Shown piece by piece: positions 1 to 13,880 of a stretch of 64,000 nucleotides of DNA. Where the stretch lies: assembly GCA_037178855.1 (NCBI GenBank), contig JASJZC010000005.1:2232001-2296000 (forward strand), read 5' to 3'. Source of the stretch: Oscheius sp. JU75 (lineage: Eukaryota; Nematoda; Chromadorea; Rhabditida; Rhabditidae). Made by a program: the position numbers and the translations under genes. The notes under the pieces are model-generated. The model saw only the letters and a list, made by a program, of their open reading frames with translations. It made no database searches and had not been told where the DNA came from. The first letter of the stretch is position 1. Every line of letters starts with the position of its first letter.

Positions 1-877
1 GTCCAACGTTTGAAGTTTCCAACGCGGTTTGACATAGAGCCGAGGAGTGAAACATAGAAAAATGCAAAGGATATAAATCGGTAGAAATGGCTCCCGCTAT
101 ACAGGCAAAAGAAGTCCAATAATGGCGAGCGAGCACTAGCCGACAGACTCTAAGTGTGGTCGTTTGTTACAAAGCCGAGGCAATTCCGAAGCTGGGAAAA
201 AAGTAGAGAGCAATCTGTGGGCAGCTGGTGCCACTCGGTCTGATCGGCTGAGGCTGAGTTATGTCCAAGGTTGTGGCGCGCAGAGACGGAGAAAAAGCGA
301 GCAAATTACTAGAGGTAGCAGTAGTTGTGGGGAGAGACACGATTTATGATTGACTGAAGTATAAACATTTGTGCAACAAAAGGCATCACGGAAGTCTCCT
401 TCCTCTCTCATCTCTTATAAGAGCCTTTCTTGAAACAAAAGAGCAATGCTTGAGCTCTAGGACTTTAGTTAACCTGAATACCTAAACTGTACTGGAGAGA
501 TGTAGCTTACAGTAACTAATTTTTTCAGCGTCCTCTGTCCATTGCACACCAGAAGGTATTTATTGTGTGATTGAATCACAAAAGTGCGAGTTCTGAGATG
601 ACAGAATGTTTATAGTGGAGCATGAGAATATACTCTGAAAAAAACAAAATGAACCGTGAACTATCAAGTAGGATCTCACCCAAGTCGTAGGATCGAGTTG
701 AACCGATAAGTCTTTTCATCTTTTTTTTTTATATAATCTTATTATATCATCATATCACTTTCACACTCAATGCGATTTAACCGAAGAATGTTTCAACGAA
801 ACATTATAAGTCCGAAAATAAAAATGTTCCGATGAAGCGTTTTTGCCAAAAGTCCCTTTCATAGCGACAAAATAGGG
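1..877. other. intergenic stretch, no gene seen
   Basis: I see no credible coding region here. It contains an oligo-T/AT tract near 720-745 and three TGTTTCA-type heptamers, at 48 and 431 (minus) and 789 (plus). The short open frame at 164-349 has neither splice context nor recognisable content. Confidence 0.5.
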
Positions 878-1052
878 CTATAAACCTCCTAGAGAAGAAA
901 GTTCAGCCTTGTTTGCCGCCTTCTCCGTCAGCTTTATGGCTTGATTCTCGCCTGTAAACCGAGTCAGTCGACCTGTTTCTCTGTCAATAAAAATGACAAG
1001 GGGACTCGGGTTCTTGTCTGAGAAAAGAATCGGAATACTGTGTTTCCAAGAC
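878..1052 (-). CDS. putative 3'-terminal exon of an unidentified gene
   Basis: Read on the minus strand, a TTTTTAG acceptor abuts position 1052 and an open frame of 58 codons runs to a TAG at 878-880. The peptide contains the stretch PLVIFIDRETGRLTRFTGEN and ends in ELSSLGGL. Codon choice and composition look coding, and the acceptor fits nematode consensus. I do not recognise the family; the strand-like VIFID followed by a polar turn is reminiscent of a thioredoxin-fold tail, but that is only an impression. Upstream exons should lie to the right on the same strand, either in the 700 bp before the proline dehydrogenase stop or interleaved with that gene, and I could not link any. It could also be an alternative last exon of the proline dehydrogenase gene. 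Confidence 0.4.
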
Positions 1053-1763
1053 CTAAAAATTGAATAAATCACATAGTGTTCGAAACATCCAAAAATTCAA
1101 TTTTGGCTTGAATTATTTTATTGTCTACTCCGTGTGAAATACCAAAAAAATTACGTACGATACGAGCTATATATTCTAATACGTTTGTTTTCGTCTTTAG
1201 AAAAATTCTTCGAGATCTTCTGAAAACTTCAATTTGTCACTGTTTGCCTGTATGAAGGAAGTGACAGTTATCTCAATTCTGTCTGGTCCCGAGATTACAA
1301 TGTTTCATTCTGACATCAAGACCAAAACATCCAGATTACCTCGTTGGTAAGTCTCATAGACCTCGAAATAGCCAAAATGAAGGAAGTGATGCAGTATTGT
1401 CGATACTCACAAACCAACTCCGCTTTCCGGAAATATCTTTATGCTATAGGCAACTATCAAGCCTGCCTCATAAATACTTTATTATCTAGTGGACCTGTAG
1501 CGAACAGTAAACTTTTTCATAACAAAGGAGAGACCTATCGTGTGTGACATGAAAAGGGAAAGAAACTCTTGGGGGAGAAAGAAGTTCGAAAAGTAGTCGT
1601 TCTGTACTCATTCGAATAATACCAATTCGAACAAATACCATAAAAAATATGTGTAGTACACCGGGTGCTTGTGGCAGAGTAACGTACCCGCACTTAGACA
1701 GACAGAGAGAGACAGTTTTTAACCGGATTTTCTTGGAGAAAGAGGGAAAGAGAGACTGGGAGT

Positions 1764-4700
1764 TTAGGGACTGTAGGTCCATTGGCCATTGGTGAGACGT
1801 CGTCGGAACTCTCTCCAGAGCAGCTCCTTGTCCTTCTTGGCCTTGGCCAGCACGGAGCCGTTCTCCAGGGCTCGACGACTTAGATAAGGAAGGACTTCTT
1901 CGACCGGACCATAGGGCAGGTATTTGTACACGGAGTAGCCAGCCTGACCGAGGGAGAACGAAACCTGGAATATAGTTACTGTACAGACCGACTGTTGACA
2001 GGTTCCGCCAAGTTCGCAAAATAGCTATTTTACTAAAAGTTGATATAGCAAAACACTGAAAGATTGTTTTAACTGTTCCGCTAACATGCATGAATGTTTT
2101 TTGACGTTATCCAAGATTTGCAAATAGGAAACCCCAGCTTTCTTCCCATTCATTTCAAACCATTCCACTAGCATAAAAAAGTTACCGCGTACCTGATCTG
2201 TCATTCCGTAGAGCTGCGCGAAGCACATGATCCTCTCGCTGGGCGCGATGCATCGCTCTTTCATTAGCTGGACAGCGAAGCGGACTGTGTCCTCGTTGTG
2301 CGAGGCGATCATTACCGACACATGACCCTTTCCGCGTCTGTCATGCTCGTCAGCGATCCGGGTCAAGCAGCGCTCATAGTTGGCTGACGTCGCTTCGAAA
2401 CTCGGATTGACAGGATCCTCGTAGCCGACAGTCTCGGCCCTCTTGCGCTCTTGTTCCATGTAGGCTCCGCGGACAAGCTTCGCGCCAAAATGCCAACCTT
2501 CACGTCGCGCGAGCTGCATATCGCATTCCATAGCCTGGAGAGTATCCTTGAGATAGGCCTGGTAGGTGTTGAAGACGTTGCCCTGCTCCTTGTTGTATCT
2601 AGAACAAAATTGGTGTTGCCTGTATGTAACTGGAGTTTTTCATATGGATATGTTTCAGGGTTTTAATAATATCTTGTAATCTACAAAAGACGTATCAGCG
2701 TCTGCTTAACAAGTGCTATTTAAAAACGTATTCCAGATTGCACGAAAAATCAATCATCTTAATTGAGAGCTGACATAAACTTTCAAGAAGAGTCTTCTCC
2801 ATGTTTACAGTTTAAAGAATGTTTAACCTCCCATACAAGCCCTAACTTCACTAGTTCTTCTTCCAGGTTTCTTTTCCAAAATGTTTCAGCACGGGGTAAA
2901 GGTCTCATAGCTTGATGAACATACTAATGCACAATCCTGATAGGAACAATGAAAGTCTTCTCGTCATTTGATAGAGTTCTGATCGGAGTAGTCGAAACTT
3001 TAGTCTTTCAATTTCTCTAGTGCCTTGGTGTGACATGTACCCTGACAGTTCAAAACACTAGCTACTTTGTCTGAACTCACTTCTTCATCATCTCAATCGA
3101 GTATAGAGTCAAAATTTGCGTTTCTGTTAGGGTCTGTGAGTTATTACGATTGAATAACAAATGTCCTCGCTGATCGAAACTCTTTCTTATGACCAAATGT
3201 TTCAACTTCTAGGTAAGAATAGCCGTCGCAAGGCACAAGTCATTAAAACAACAAAAATTCCGAAACAGCGAGTCTAAAAACGAACTTTCAGAGCTAAGAT
3301 TGAAAAAATGATTCAGTAAGTGCAGCTTCTATACACCCTTTCTTCATCCAGCTGTGGTTGTCAACGAAAATATGTTTCACCAAAATAAATCAAGGCCTGA
3401 ATAACAGGTACACGTACCGTTCTTTCCGCCTTTTCGAAATGTTTCGACTCTTCTAATGAAGCTCTGACTACGAGACCTTGTTCCAGTAAATGAAAAATTA
3501 GACTCACTTTCTCATCATCTCGATTGAGAGTCTCGAGATAGCCGGCTGGAAGTAGGTTTGTTCCGCGTCGATCATGATTCTGATGCCTTTTTTGATCGCG
3601 TACTCGGTAATCTCTCGTGTCCTCCTGACCATATTCGCAAATTCTTGATCCTCGATGCTGGACAGATTCGTGATCAGTGGCTCCAGGAAGCCGGTCTTGA
3701 TATTGAGAATTTGGAACATCTCGCCCAATTTCGCATTGTCATCTAGCAACTTGTTCCAGCCATGGAAGTCGATCGAGCCGTCGTCGTCGAAGTCCACCGT
3801 CTTGAACCAATTACGCACGGCGGCAGTGTCGGCTTTCACTCCGAATTCCTGGATGATTTTTTTCAAGAGAACTACTTGTAAGTCATCTCTATCTGTCGCA
3901 CTATATCATGCAGTTTTTGTAGCTAGCTAGATGTTTTATGTCTGCTTCATTTTTAGGTTATGATGTAGGTTGCAAAACCACAATCTAGCAGTATTAGTTA
4001 GCCACAATCTACTTTTTCTAATATCACCAGCTACTCTTGTTTCAACAAAATGGTAACTACCACCTTATTCGTGAATCTGTTTCACCTTCAACTCATATAA
4101 TAACTGTTGATTCCTTCTAATGTTCTTCTCAAGGTTTACCGTTAAACAATAGTTCCAGATACTTTTCCCTTAAACTCTACTGGACAGAATTCAAAAAAAC
4201 TTTTGGGATCCGGTGGTTTCCGTACTCTCTTCCGGAATCACAGTACAATGTATTGGAAATTTCAATAGCAAGACCTCTCGGTTGGAAAAATATTAATTTC
4301 AAAAGTTTTTGTTTCAATAAACCTATTACTAATCATTCTTTTCTGGCGTTAGATCTCTCTAGTTTCCTTTTTCTTCAAAAACTACAAACGAACCTTGAGC
4401 TTCTTGACGAAGTCCTCCTCATTGAGCCGGTTCAGTTGAATCATTGGTCCGCTGAGCGCCTTGAAGAAGTTGTGAGCCTGGGCGATGGATTCTGAAAACT
4501 TTGCTCCTTGTTTTGACAGAAATGCTACAAAATCTAAATAGCATCTATCTAATGATAACAAACAGCCACTACGAATTGAGGATGAACAAAACGAGCCTGG
4601 TGGACGGATCAGATCCGGCCGAAAACACGGTATCCATTGCATAATTACGGCAGAAACTGGAAGAATGAACGGAAAATGACAGATACAGCTAGTCACGATA

Positions 4701-7700
4701 CACTTTTCTAGCTTTCAGAGACACAGAAAGAGACAGTAGCATTGTTTTTGGAGGGTAGAGTTCAGTTTTGATACTTTGACGGAAGGATGAATGTTTCTCC
4801 CTCAGTAGAGGATTACCCGTGTTTCAGTGTTGATACGAGACAGTTACATCGTCACTGACTACTACACATACAAAGTCAGTTCGGGAGATGCGTCTCTGGG
4901 TGAATGTTGGTCCTGTTAGGGTAGCACAACTGAAGGAAAACACGCAGATAGTGTGAAGGGAGAGGATTGATCAGGACAAACTGACATAAAAGGATATACA
5001 CAGGAAACGGTTCAAAGGAATGGGGTTACAAGTGTCACTTGAGCTCCTAGGGGGCGATAGCATTACTTGTTCTACCAAAAGTTTCAGGGCTAGAGCTACT
5101 GTTACTTTTGTGAAAGAGTTCAACGTTTTCCAATTTCGACAGTATCTAATCTAGTTCAAAAAGTTTGTGTTTCATTTAAACAATGACATTTCAAGTCTGA
5201 ATAAAACTTAGTTGTGTCATTCTATACTTTTCCAAATATATTTCATAACTTTTTTGTTTCACAAAAACACTAGAAGGCGCAGTTTATCTAGTGTGTGATG
5301 TAATGGCGGTTTCAGAATGCTACTGTCTCTTTTCTACCTCTCTCTAACCTACCAGAAAGTTTGAGCAGGAGAGCAGGTCGGCCGAGAGCTGTGATCTTGA
5401 TGGCAGCGAAGCCCTCTCCTCCACTGGCCGAAGCGACAGCATCGATGGATTCCATGAAAATGTCGCGGTTCTTGTCGCACATGTGCTCGTTCTCGTAGAA
5501 GTAGGTTCTGAATATGGTTCATTTATTTCTTCAGGACACCACCTTTCTGTTATTGACAGGTGTAACAGTTCATTGTATGCCGGGAGACTTTGAAATCTGA
5601 ATATCTTCCTGGCCAGCTTTCAGAAAGTTTGAATTTGATGACTGTTGTTACTCGTTACTGACAAAGTAGTATTAACGGTAGTTATCAGGCGAGGTGAAAA
5701 ATAACTGTTTTATGGAAGAAGTTCCTGGGCAGCTGCACCAATTCCATCACAAGCTAGACTGTTTCACTCAGATTTATAAGATGTAAGGACGAAATAAATA
5801 AGATCACTTCCCTAGTATTGAATTTTCAAAGTATGTAGAAGCTGTTTACCCAGCTTATCTTTTCACGTCAACGGTCGATCAGTTCTGACCTTCCTGTTAC
5901 AGTTAGCGTTACTTTGAAACATAAAAACAACTACAGAATCCCATACCATAGGCAAACGCTATCCGGTAGGAGCTTTTTTGATGCTATACGTGGATAAATC
6001 AGATTCTTTCATATTGCATACACTGTTTCTGTTTCTCGGTCGTGCAGTCTGTGCCTCTGTATCTCTGGCTGTTTCTCTGTCTCTGTCTTTCTGTCCCTCT
6101 TCCCTTATGTCTCTCTGTTTTTCAGTCTCTACTACAAATAATCCAAAACAAGTCTTTTTACATTTAGCATCTAGTTTTACTCACCGCAAGAAAATCTCTC
6201 GAAATCGACTTTAGTTCTTCCATAAATACCCTCATCTAGAATCAAAAAAATATATAAGTTTTCTTGTCTTAGAACTTTGAGCATTTTCAGGGGTTACAAT
6301 AGTTTCCGCATTTGTTCCGCAGGGCTAGCGAACCTTTGTCTTCCAGCGACTTCTGCATTTATTTTTTGTCCTGCTGTCATTCATTAACAATTTTAAGTTT
6401 TCAAACTACATACATCCTTCCTTTAAAACGAAAAAGTAGTGACACCCACCTCGCACTGACGACGTCCTTTCTTCTATCAGCAAACTCCTTGTGTGAACTG
6501 TAGCGCTCGTGGGTCTTCTTCGTATCGACATTTTCTTCCGACGACTCCGCGGGTTCGGCCTCAAGTTTCTGCTTTTCCGTCTTGGTCTTGGCCTCCTCCG
6601 AACTGAGATCTGATTCGGCCGAATAGTCCAGAATCGACTTGACTCCAAAGCGTTTCAATCGGGCTACGACGGGTTCGACCTCGGATTTCGTCTCTCCAGC
6701 CACAAAATGACCGTAGAAGCTGCTTTTAAGGGCTTTCTTGAAGAGGTTCTTGCCCAGGACCTGGAAAATTTTGGTTTGTTTTATCAATCGCGTTCATAAC
6801 ATTCACTGTCATGAACTCTCTACTAACCCAGTGTAAAACATTTTGAGGTCAAGTTGAAATGTATCTGTGCCTTTGGGAAAGCATTGCTCAACCGTACTCT
6901 CTTGGCAGATTATCTCACTGTTACGATTTTCTCATCCGGGCTGTCTCTGAATCACTTCTAACGCGAACACTCTCGGCTTGCATATATAGATTTGCTGTAC
7001 CGTCTGTGGCCTAGACTCTAGGCAGCCCGAAAGTTCAGTCAGTTCTCCCCCATACCCCTTCAACAAACAAACAAATTTTCGTGTCATCTCTAATCTGAGG
7101 TAACACTTGACAATTTTTGTCGCCTTTTCTATCAAGTGTTATCTCTGTATTACTAAAGTGCAATGGTGTCTGTTTGTCCGTGCGTCACCACGAGAAAAAA
7201 GATGGCAAGTCATGTCTTGCCAAGAATTAAGTCCTTAGCTTTTAGGGAAACTTGGTACTTAGGTTATTGGAGACGAGTTAGAAAATAGCCAAACAGCCTA
7301 AAGAGCACTGGGCCGCTCGGCCAGGAGCGTAAGCGACTGGTGACCTTTTATTCCTACAACTAATTATTTCATTTTCCCCGCTCATTTTTCTGAACGAAGG
7401 TTCTCACAAATGTTTTAAAGTATACGTAACACAAACTAGTGGCCTTGGACGAACGCTCGTACTTCTTTATCGTTCTTTCAAAAAACACTCAGAAAATAAT
7501 AAAGGAGCGTACCCTCCGCATGATGTTAAGAATGTGTTGATTGTTCTGGACGAGGAATTTGATGCCGCAGAGCTGGAAGACCATCAAGGCACGAACCATC
7601 TCAGAGTTCGATTTGCTCTGAAAATGCTGACTTTCATTCGGTTCCCGTCAGTACTGTGGTTACATATTTTTGTTTCAACAGGTTCACAAGCGAAGAGTAC

Positions 7701-8578
7701 TATCTGCACTTCCAATCCGTTATACTCATGTTTTTTTGGTTTATCCCAGCTGATTTCTATACATGTTTCTATTTCTAAAACATATTTAGGATAAAAACAT
7801 GGAGGCCAATAGTTTTGGAATCATGTCCTTTAATAACTTCCTTGGTTTCAAACAAATGAGATTTGTAAAAGGTAGAAGTCGATTCAATCCTTCGGTAAAC
7901 ACGACATCCTATTTTTAACTAGAAGTATCTAAATTTGTTCCATTTGCCATGGGATAAAGCGAACGAGAATGATTGTCTACTTCAGTTTATACTGGAACTT
8001 CAGTAACCAAACATATTGAAACCTTTTCAGGTCCAGATCACTTTTTTCTGACATGACAATCTTTTTCCAGGCTGCAAAATATTTATGAAAACTACTATGG
8101 TTCTTGTGTCTTAGAAAGCAGCTAAAAGGTAAATACTGCGATGGGCTACTGTACTTAAAAGCACGAAATTCAATACTTTTCCGGCAGTTACAAAAGCTTG
8201 AGCATGATCCTACTCTTCTTCTCTATAAGTCTAACTTTTGTAACGCAATAAGTACTTCTCCCGTCTTCCCAATCAAAATTATACTTTCCCCTCGAATACC
8301 CCCAAAACCCGGGATCTTTCTTTCAAAACCCCTCAAAATAGACCCACCTTAAAAGCCTCCTTCGTATTGGTGAATGTCAGATCGAGTCGTCCATAGCAGT
8401 CGTCAATCTCCTTGGCAATTTCCGCGGTCGCCGGCTCGTATTTCTTTACTGCTGTCGTGGTAGAAGACACTAATTTCACAATATTTTCACAAACAGGGTC
8501 CAAGGTACCTGAACTATTGCGGACGAGAAGCTGCAGAGCCGTCTTGTGCTGAAGTGAGAGCAGCAGACGGATTCCCAT
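1764..8578 (-). CDS. prdh-1: proline dehydrogenase, mitochondrial (8 exons)
   Basis: FAD-dependent proline dehydrogenase, which oxidises L-proline to pyrroline-5-carboxylate and passes electrons to the mitochondrial respiratory chain. Coding exons on the minus strand, 5' to 3', are 8578-8348, 7617-7513, 6760-6450, 5507-5353, 4491-4394, 3848-3508, 2598-2193 and 1964-1764. Together they give 615 codons plus a TAA stop with all phases matching, close to the usual nematode length. The start at 8578 begins a basic, acid-free leader ([20 protein letters not shown]) that suits mitochondrial import. GHFVAGET and SILDYS lie near residue 130. An animal-type EF-hand-like insert with five Asp residues (DFDDDGSID) is at about 319-328. 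MRKYNKEQ, the FAD/substrate segment [14 protein letters not shown] (about 452-465), IASHN and YGMTDQ follow. Several introns carry TGTTTCA motifs. An upstream non-coding exon, or an alternative N-terminus beginning before the acceptor at 8587, is possible. Confidence 0.95.
7100..7260 (+). repeat. copy of a degenerate dispersed repeat
   Basis: This stretch lies inside a proline dehydrogenase intron. It contains ACTAAAGTGCAATGGTGTCT, which recurs in diverged form near 34600 (plus) and near 15840 (minus strand). A neighbouring piece around 7090 (taatctgaggtaacacttga) matches a block around 29765. Identity was judged by eye and no clear termini were found, so the element class is unknown. Confidence 0.45.
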
Positions 8579-10765
8579 GTCGTCTCCTAAAAATGGTAGA
8601 TTGCCTTGGGAGCCAGAAGTGAAAGAACCAACGTGTCGCTGTTGAAGCAAAGAGTCGAAATCGCCAAAAAGGATTATGCAATTGAAAGTTTTCCTTGTAG
8701 AGCAATAGTTTTGTTTTTGGAAAACTTTTGGAGAAAATGTTCTGTTATTGTTTAGGTTTCAGGAACCAAACTATTAGGAGGAGACAAGTGGAATTGTATT
8801 GTGTAGCATGGTCAGTATGGAGAACATATACTACTTTAATAGTTGCCCCTCAAAATACTCCACTTTTATGTGGTTTTACAACGTAGTCGTATTTGAGGTA
8901 ATAATGAAATTGCGTTGGAGCCACTTCCAATCATGGAGAAATTTTCAAAGTTTCAGGTCTCAAACTCATAGAATTGACAGTGGAACTGCAATGGAGCCAA
9001 GTAGAGCAGATTAAACAAAAGACTCCTAAGTCGGAGTATGGTCTGGACAGAAGTTACCAGTTCCAAAAAAATTTTTACGGTTTCAGGAAGTTGTCTTACT
9101 GACAGTGCATGGAAAATTCTAATCGGTGGCAGGCAGTGGGTAGAAAAAAAAATTATAGATGCTTTTCGAACAGTATCAGGTCCCAATAATCAAACATTAA
9201 TGGGATACAGAGCCGATATTAGGCTTAGATACGATCGTACTCACTCACATATGAGTAACAAACTGAAAATTACTGAAATATACCTGAAGTACCAAAAGTT
9301 TGAAGTCTCGAAAGAGAGGAAATGTTGCAAAGATCGGTTTGTGAAAGGACGTACTGAACTTGAACGGCTCACAGGATACGAGAGACACCGAGAGACGCAA
9401 AAGATAAAACAAACATACTTCACTTGCTAGAGGAAAGTGGCAGAGCTGTAAAAGCTAGCTGGAGGGTCTCGAAAATAATGAAACTTTCAAAGTTCGAAGT
9501 GGTTTTGAAGGAGTGAAACATAAAAAGTTCAAAATCCTGTCTGTGGCCAATGACTGCAGTAAAGAAGTTTATTTGTTGCTCGATTGTCTTGTATATCACG
9601 ACTGTCTCGTATATATCAGAAAGATCAGTGGCAATTCGGACGCGCGATGAAGAGGAAGGGCAGACAGACTGAATGGCAGTATGCAAATATCGATCCCCCC
9701 GACTGTTTTCGGTTCAAAAGTGCAGCAGGCAGCTTCCAAATACAAATGTCTCTTGACACACACTGTTTTGTTGAGAGAACGGTTCCCAAGAGATCACGGC
9801 AATGCGTTGTAGAACATCATTGAATTATGCCAAAGTAAGTCAATCGGTAAACTTTATTTTTCACGATTTACTGCTCTAAAAAATGAACCGAGGTCAGTAG
9901 CAAGTTAGGGAAGGCATCCAAGTGATCAAACAAGAAGAAGAGCAGTTTGAAACAATATTTGGGTAATCTTCCCATTTTCAAAAACTATCACAAAGATCTG
10001 ACGAGCTAGTGTTAAAGTTCCTGGGGGTCAGAAAAAGACGAAGACTGATGTGGCTTGATCGTATAGTCAAAAACAGCCAAATTTTCTCAAGGAACACGTC
10101 CCAAAAGAAAAACCAAGCATACAAATTTTTGATTGGTGGAAGCATTCGGATGCGTAAACTGCAAACACTTTCATGCGCTCCAAACACTTCACACTTTTCA
10201 TCCCAAATCCTCATTTCAAGGGAACAAACTCCCGGTTTCGGGTTGATATTTCAAAAATAAGCTCACCGAGTCTGCAAAGTTTCAAAACACAACCAGGGAA
10301 AAGTTTCTAAAACAAAAAGAAATGTAAACAGAGGTTCAAAGCTAAACAGAGATTTGTCTTTCGCCTCCAAAACGAACACACAGCTGCCTCAATATCCCCC
10401 AACACGGCGAAAAAAAATACCAAAAGAGGGGGTGGCAAAACGAGCACACATGCACTCGCAGACACACACGTGTGTGTTATGTTGGTTTGCGGGGCGATCG
10501 ATCCCACTCTTTAGAGGCTTTCTCGCTCTTTTGCTGCGATGTTTTCGGCTCTTTTCATGCAACAAACATTGCCAATTTGGGTGGGGAAAGGGGGTAAATA
10601 CCCGGAAGGGGGAGGAGTAGTTTCTCACGAGGAACATGAGATAAAATGGGTGGGACAGATAAGAGAATAGAAGGGGATTTAGAGCGGATAATTTGAGAAG
10701 AGAGAGAGAGAGGGCGAAAAAGTAGGAGAAGAACAGTTGCAAAAAGAGGATTGAGAATATAAATA

Positions 10766-10920
10766 CAGTCAACTCTCGATATAGTAGACACGCGTTTTGC
10801 ACGAAAAAAGTACTATTTGGTGAAGTCTACTAAACCGAGAGGGGAAATTAACTGTACTCTACTATTGGAGCCAAATTTTTGTCTACTATACCGGGTATCT
10901 ACTACCTCGAGAGTTGACAG
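10766..10920. mobile_element. 155-bp pogo-derived MITE
   Basis: The element begins CAGTCAACTCTCGATATAGT and ends in the imperfect inverted repeat GAGAGTTGACAG, with a TA dinucleotide on each side, which is the target-site duplication of Tc1/mariner/pogo elements. Its left half matches the right end of the 2.2-kb transposon at 45586-47789 read on the opposite strand, including GTAGACACGCGTTTTGCAC. Its right half matches the reverse of that element's left end. It is therefore an internally deleted, non-autonomous derivative of the same family. Confidence 0.9.
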
Positions 10921-13640
10921 TATATGAAACTAACATCTTCCACTAGGGCTTTGTGGATTCCCTGAAACATTGAAAGGTACCCGAGTGTGAAAGATTGTTA
11001 TTAAGTGGAAGACAGGTATCTAACAGCTTTCTGGCTTTACCAATAGGTAATATAGCTCGCATGAAATATTTGAAAAATTCAAATAGTACGAGAATGTATT
11101 TAGCACTTTGTGCTCTTTGCGGTGACTCAAGTAGCCGAAATGTCTTCCAGCATTACTACCAAGATGAAGTGAAACACAGAAAATCAGACTGCTGACATTT
11201 CAGACTTTTCAATGTGTTCGTAAAGTTGCATTAGGTTGGTTTCCTTTCTATTTTACGGTGTAAGCATATCTATAATACTGAACAGTTTCACTGACCAGCT
11301 ATAAACATAATTCTTGACGAAAAAATATGACAAGTATTTGAAGAGTGAAGAGACTGAAGTAATGCGTCAAAGCACGCATGTAAAAGGAGTAGACTCAGAC
11401 TGCAAAAAGAGCGACACAAACAGGCCACATGTTGGCAGTTGGCTGTCCTTTCCTCCCTCCTCATTTTCGTCACTGCCGCAGTCAAAAGAGTGTGAGGACA
11501 CATGTGCTAGGAGAGAGTCAAAGAATATATAAAGAGCTGCGCTAAATAATGGCCTGATGACGAATCAGAGAGTCACGTTGACAAAAAGAAAAGAATGGCA
11601 AAAGACGAGATGGAATGGGAGAGAAGTCGGAGAGAGTAAATGGATTATTCAGATTGTAAATCCCATCCAAAGTGCAAATTCTGAAGAGATGGGACACCTT
11701 TGCATTTGAAAAGTATACGAAAGTATATGAAAGTTTTGTTTCTTGACGTGTGATTGTTTCACAGTCAATTTAAAAGCAAAAACAGTGAAGCATTCCAAGA
11801 TCCTTGTCTTACATCAGACAACTGGAGCGAGAAAGAACGTCTGGTCTGAAGGTCCAAAACGAAAACTTTCAATGCGCCGCAAAATTTGGAAATCGCTGTG
11901 ATGCCCCAGTCGATGCCTGTCCCGAAGTGTGAACTTTTCGTAATGTTTTACCGACTACTACACTAGATAACTGTATTCCTGTCTATCTATACAAGTTGTT
12001 CCAGCAAGCAAAAGTCGAATATTGATATAGAAGTGCACCCTGTTTCGTTTACGGAACTTTAGGGAGTTCTGCCAAGCTTTTAGATACATGGCTCTCAATC
12101 TTAGTATGCACCACTGACTTTGCTCGATGATCGTCGACTTCAGCTTGAATAAAATTATATGATTACATAACGTGAAACTGAAGACGGGAAACCGTTTACA
12201 TTACTTGGACTACTTGGAAACTATAAGAGTAAGAGTCAGCTCTTTATATATATTCAATGTGTAGAGTGAAACACATTGAATTTACTCTAAACATTTCACA
12301 GTCAAGTTAAGTATTTTCCTTTTCAAGCTATTTTTGGGGGCACTCGATAATTAAGGCTGTTTAAGACGGATTTAAGACGGCTTAAAACTACAATCTTGAA
12401 ATTTGTTGTCTCTTCCCCGTTGAAGAGTCTGTCTGGCACCAAATGATGTAATCAGAACGGAGCGTCCAGATGATAACGCCACGTTCTTCCAACTGTTCTC
12501 TGATATTGTTCTTTCCTCCTGGCTTCCATAAATTCTATTTCCCATGGCTCAAAACTTTTTATGGTTCTATAGCTCTATAACTAGAAACCCCCCTGGAAGA
12601 TCCTACTAGCAAGTCGATTCCAAAATCTGATTTTTCAACTGTACAAAGTTGTGGACCAGACCGAAAGCTACAAATTTGCAAGATATCATTTTGTTGGAAA
12701 ACCATGTTTTGGGACTGAAAAAATAGCTGTGAGCTCGTATTGGGAAAGCCAAAGGGATCTAAAGCGTTGGCGCCTGAATTTCTAGTCGACCAGCTGATAA
12801 AAGTGGTCTGCGAGGGTCGAAAACGTCATAACAGCTGTAGACTGTAATTGATTTGCTCCGGTGATGAACAGCCGACCGAATTGTGTCATGTCTTACAAAT
12901 GTGGTGGAACAAAACAGTGTGCTAAAGTAAAAAGAGAGGATATATGAAACTTTAAGCGATGCAGCATGGATATTTTTTCCAATATTTCAGTCTTTACATT
13001 AAAACTCTGGCCTGTCATGATAGTTCGATGCTTTAGAGACAGTTTGTTCTCATAAATTCCTGCTCGCCCATGAGATGTACAGCTTTCATTTTTACTGATT
13101 CAACAACACCCCAGAACTACTGACGTTGTTTCAAACTTGCTATAAACCCAAAAAACTTTATTTTTTCGTGCGATAGTACGTGTTCCGCAAATCTAATGCC
13201 TCGGCTATCCCTCCAACCTTATACAGTTCCAGGAGTGAGAAACTTTCACAACTACTATGTTTCACATTTTCCACTTATCCAAAATTCACTGCAAAATACA
13301 ATGTGTTTCTTGTAGAGTCCAAAAAATAGATTAGATTTTTTTCGTTAGATTTGCCCTGGAGCTTCTGGTCACAGTAGGAACAGGGGTTTCCCTTTCAAAG
13401 CAGAAGCTAAAAATATGACTTGGACTAGCCTAGGCTTGCGGTCTAAATACTGCAACTTTGACTATTTGAAGTTTTCTATTAATTTTTTTCTTTATCCACT
13501 TATCCAAACCTTTTTTCAAACCTGGAACTAGAAACTTTTCTAACCATAAAACCACAAAACTATGGTAAAACACGATCTTTGCATCTTTTAACTGTTCTCA
13601 AAAACGTCCTCCTATTCCATATTCCTCCTTCCCCAAACTC

Positions 13641-13880
13641 TCACCATTTTCCCTGTCTTTTCAGACTGCGGGCGTTTTTCCCCTGCTTCCCCTTCCCGAC
13701 TCTCGAGCAGTACATTTCGAAACTCCTGAATATCTTCGATTGATTGGGGGTCATCTTTCCCCCCAACAGGCAGGGAGCAGGCTTGTTGTTGTCTCTCTTG
13801 TTGTCTTTGCAGAAATCACGTGCCTTATCGAAAAAAAAAGTGGCCAAAGATTTCAGTTTGTGGCTCTTATCTAATTTCAT
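13641..13880 (-). other. exon-like block, strand uncertain
   Basis: On the minus strand there is an ATG-to-stop frame of 79 codons with a fairly balanced codon choice and a basic C-terminus. On the plus strand, a TTTTCAG acceptor at 13660-13666 is followed by a short open frame of well-biased codons (peptide piece TLEQYISKLLNIFD) ending in TGA. The two readings exclude each other and neither is connected to other exons. It may be a gene fragment. Confidence 0.2.

Noticed and set aside
1486-2091. 201-codon minus-strand frame over the end of proline dehydrogenase
   Set aside because: It includes intron sequence and is out of frame with the conserved C-terminus ending GQWTYSP.
9038-9430. 130-codon ATG-to-stop frame on plus strand
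   Set aside because: AT-driven composition with no motif, splice support or promoter signals; overlapping frames are open on the other strand.
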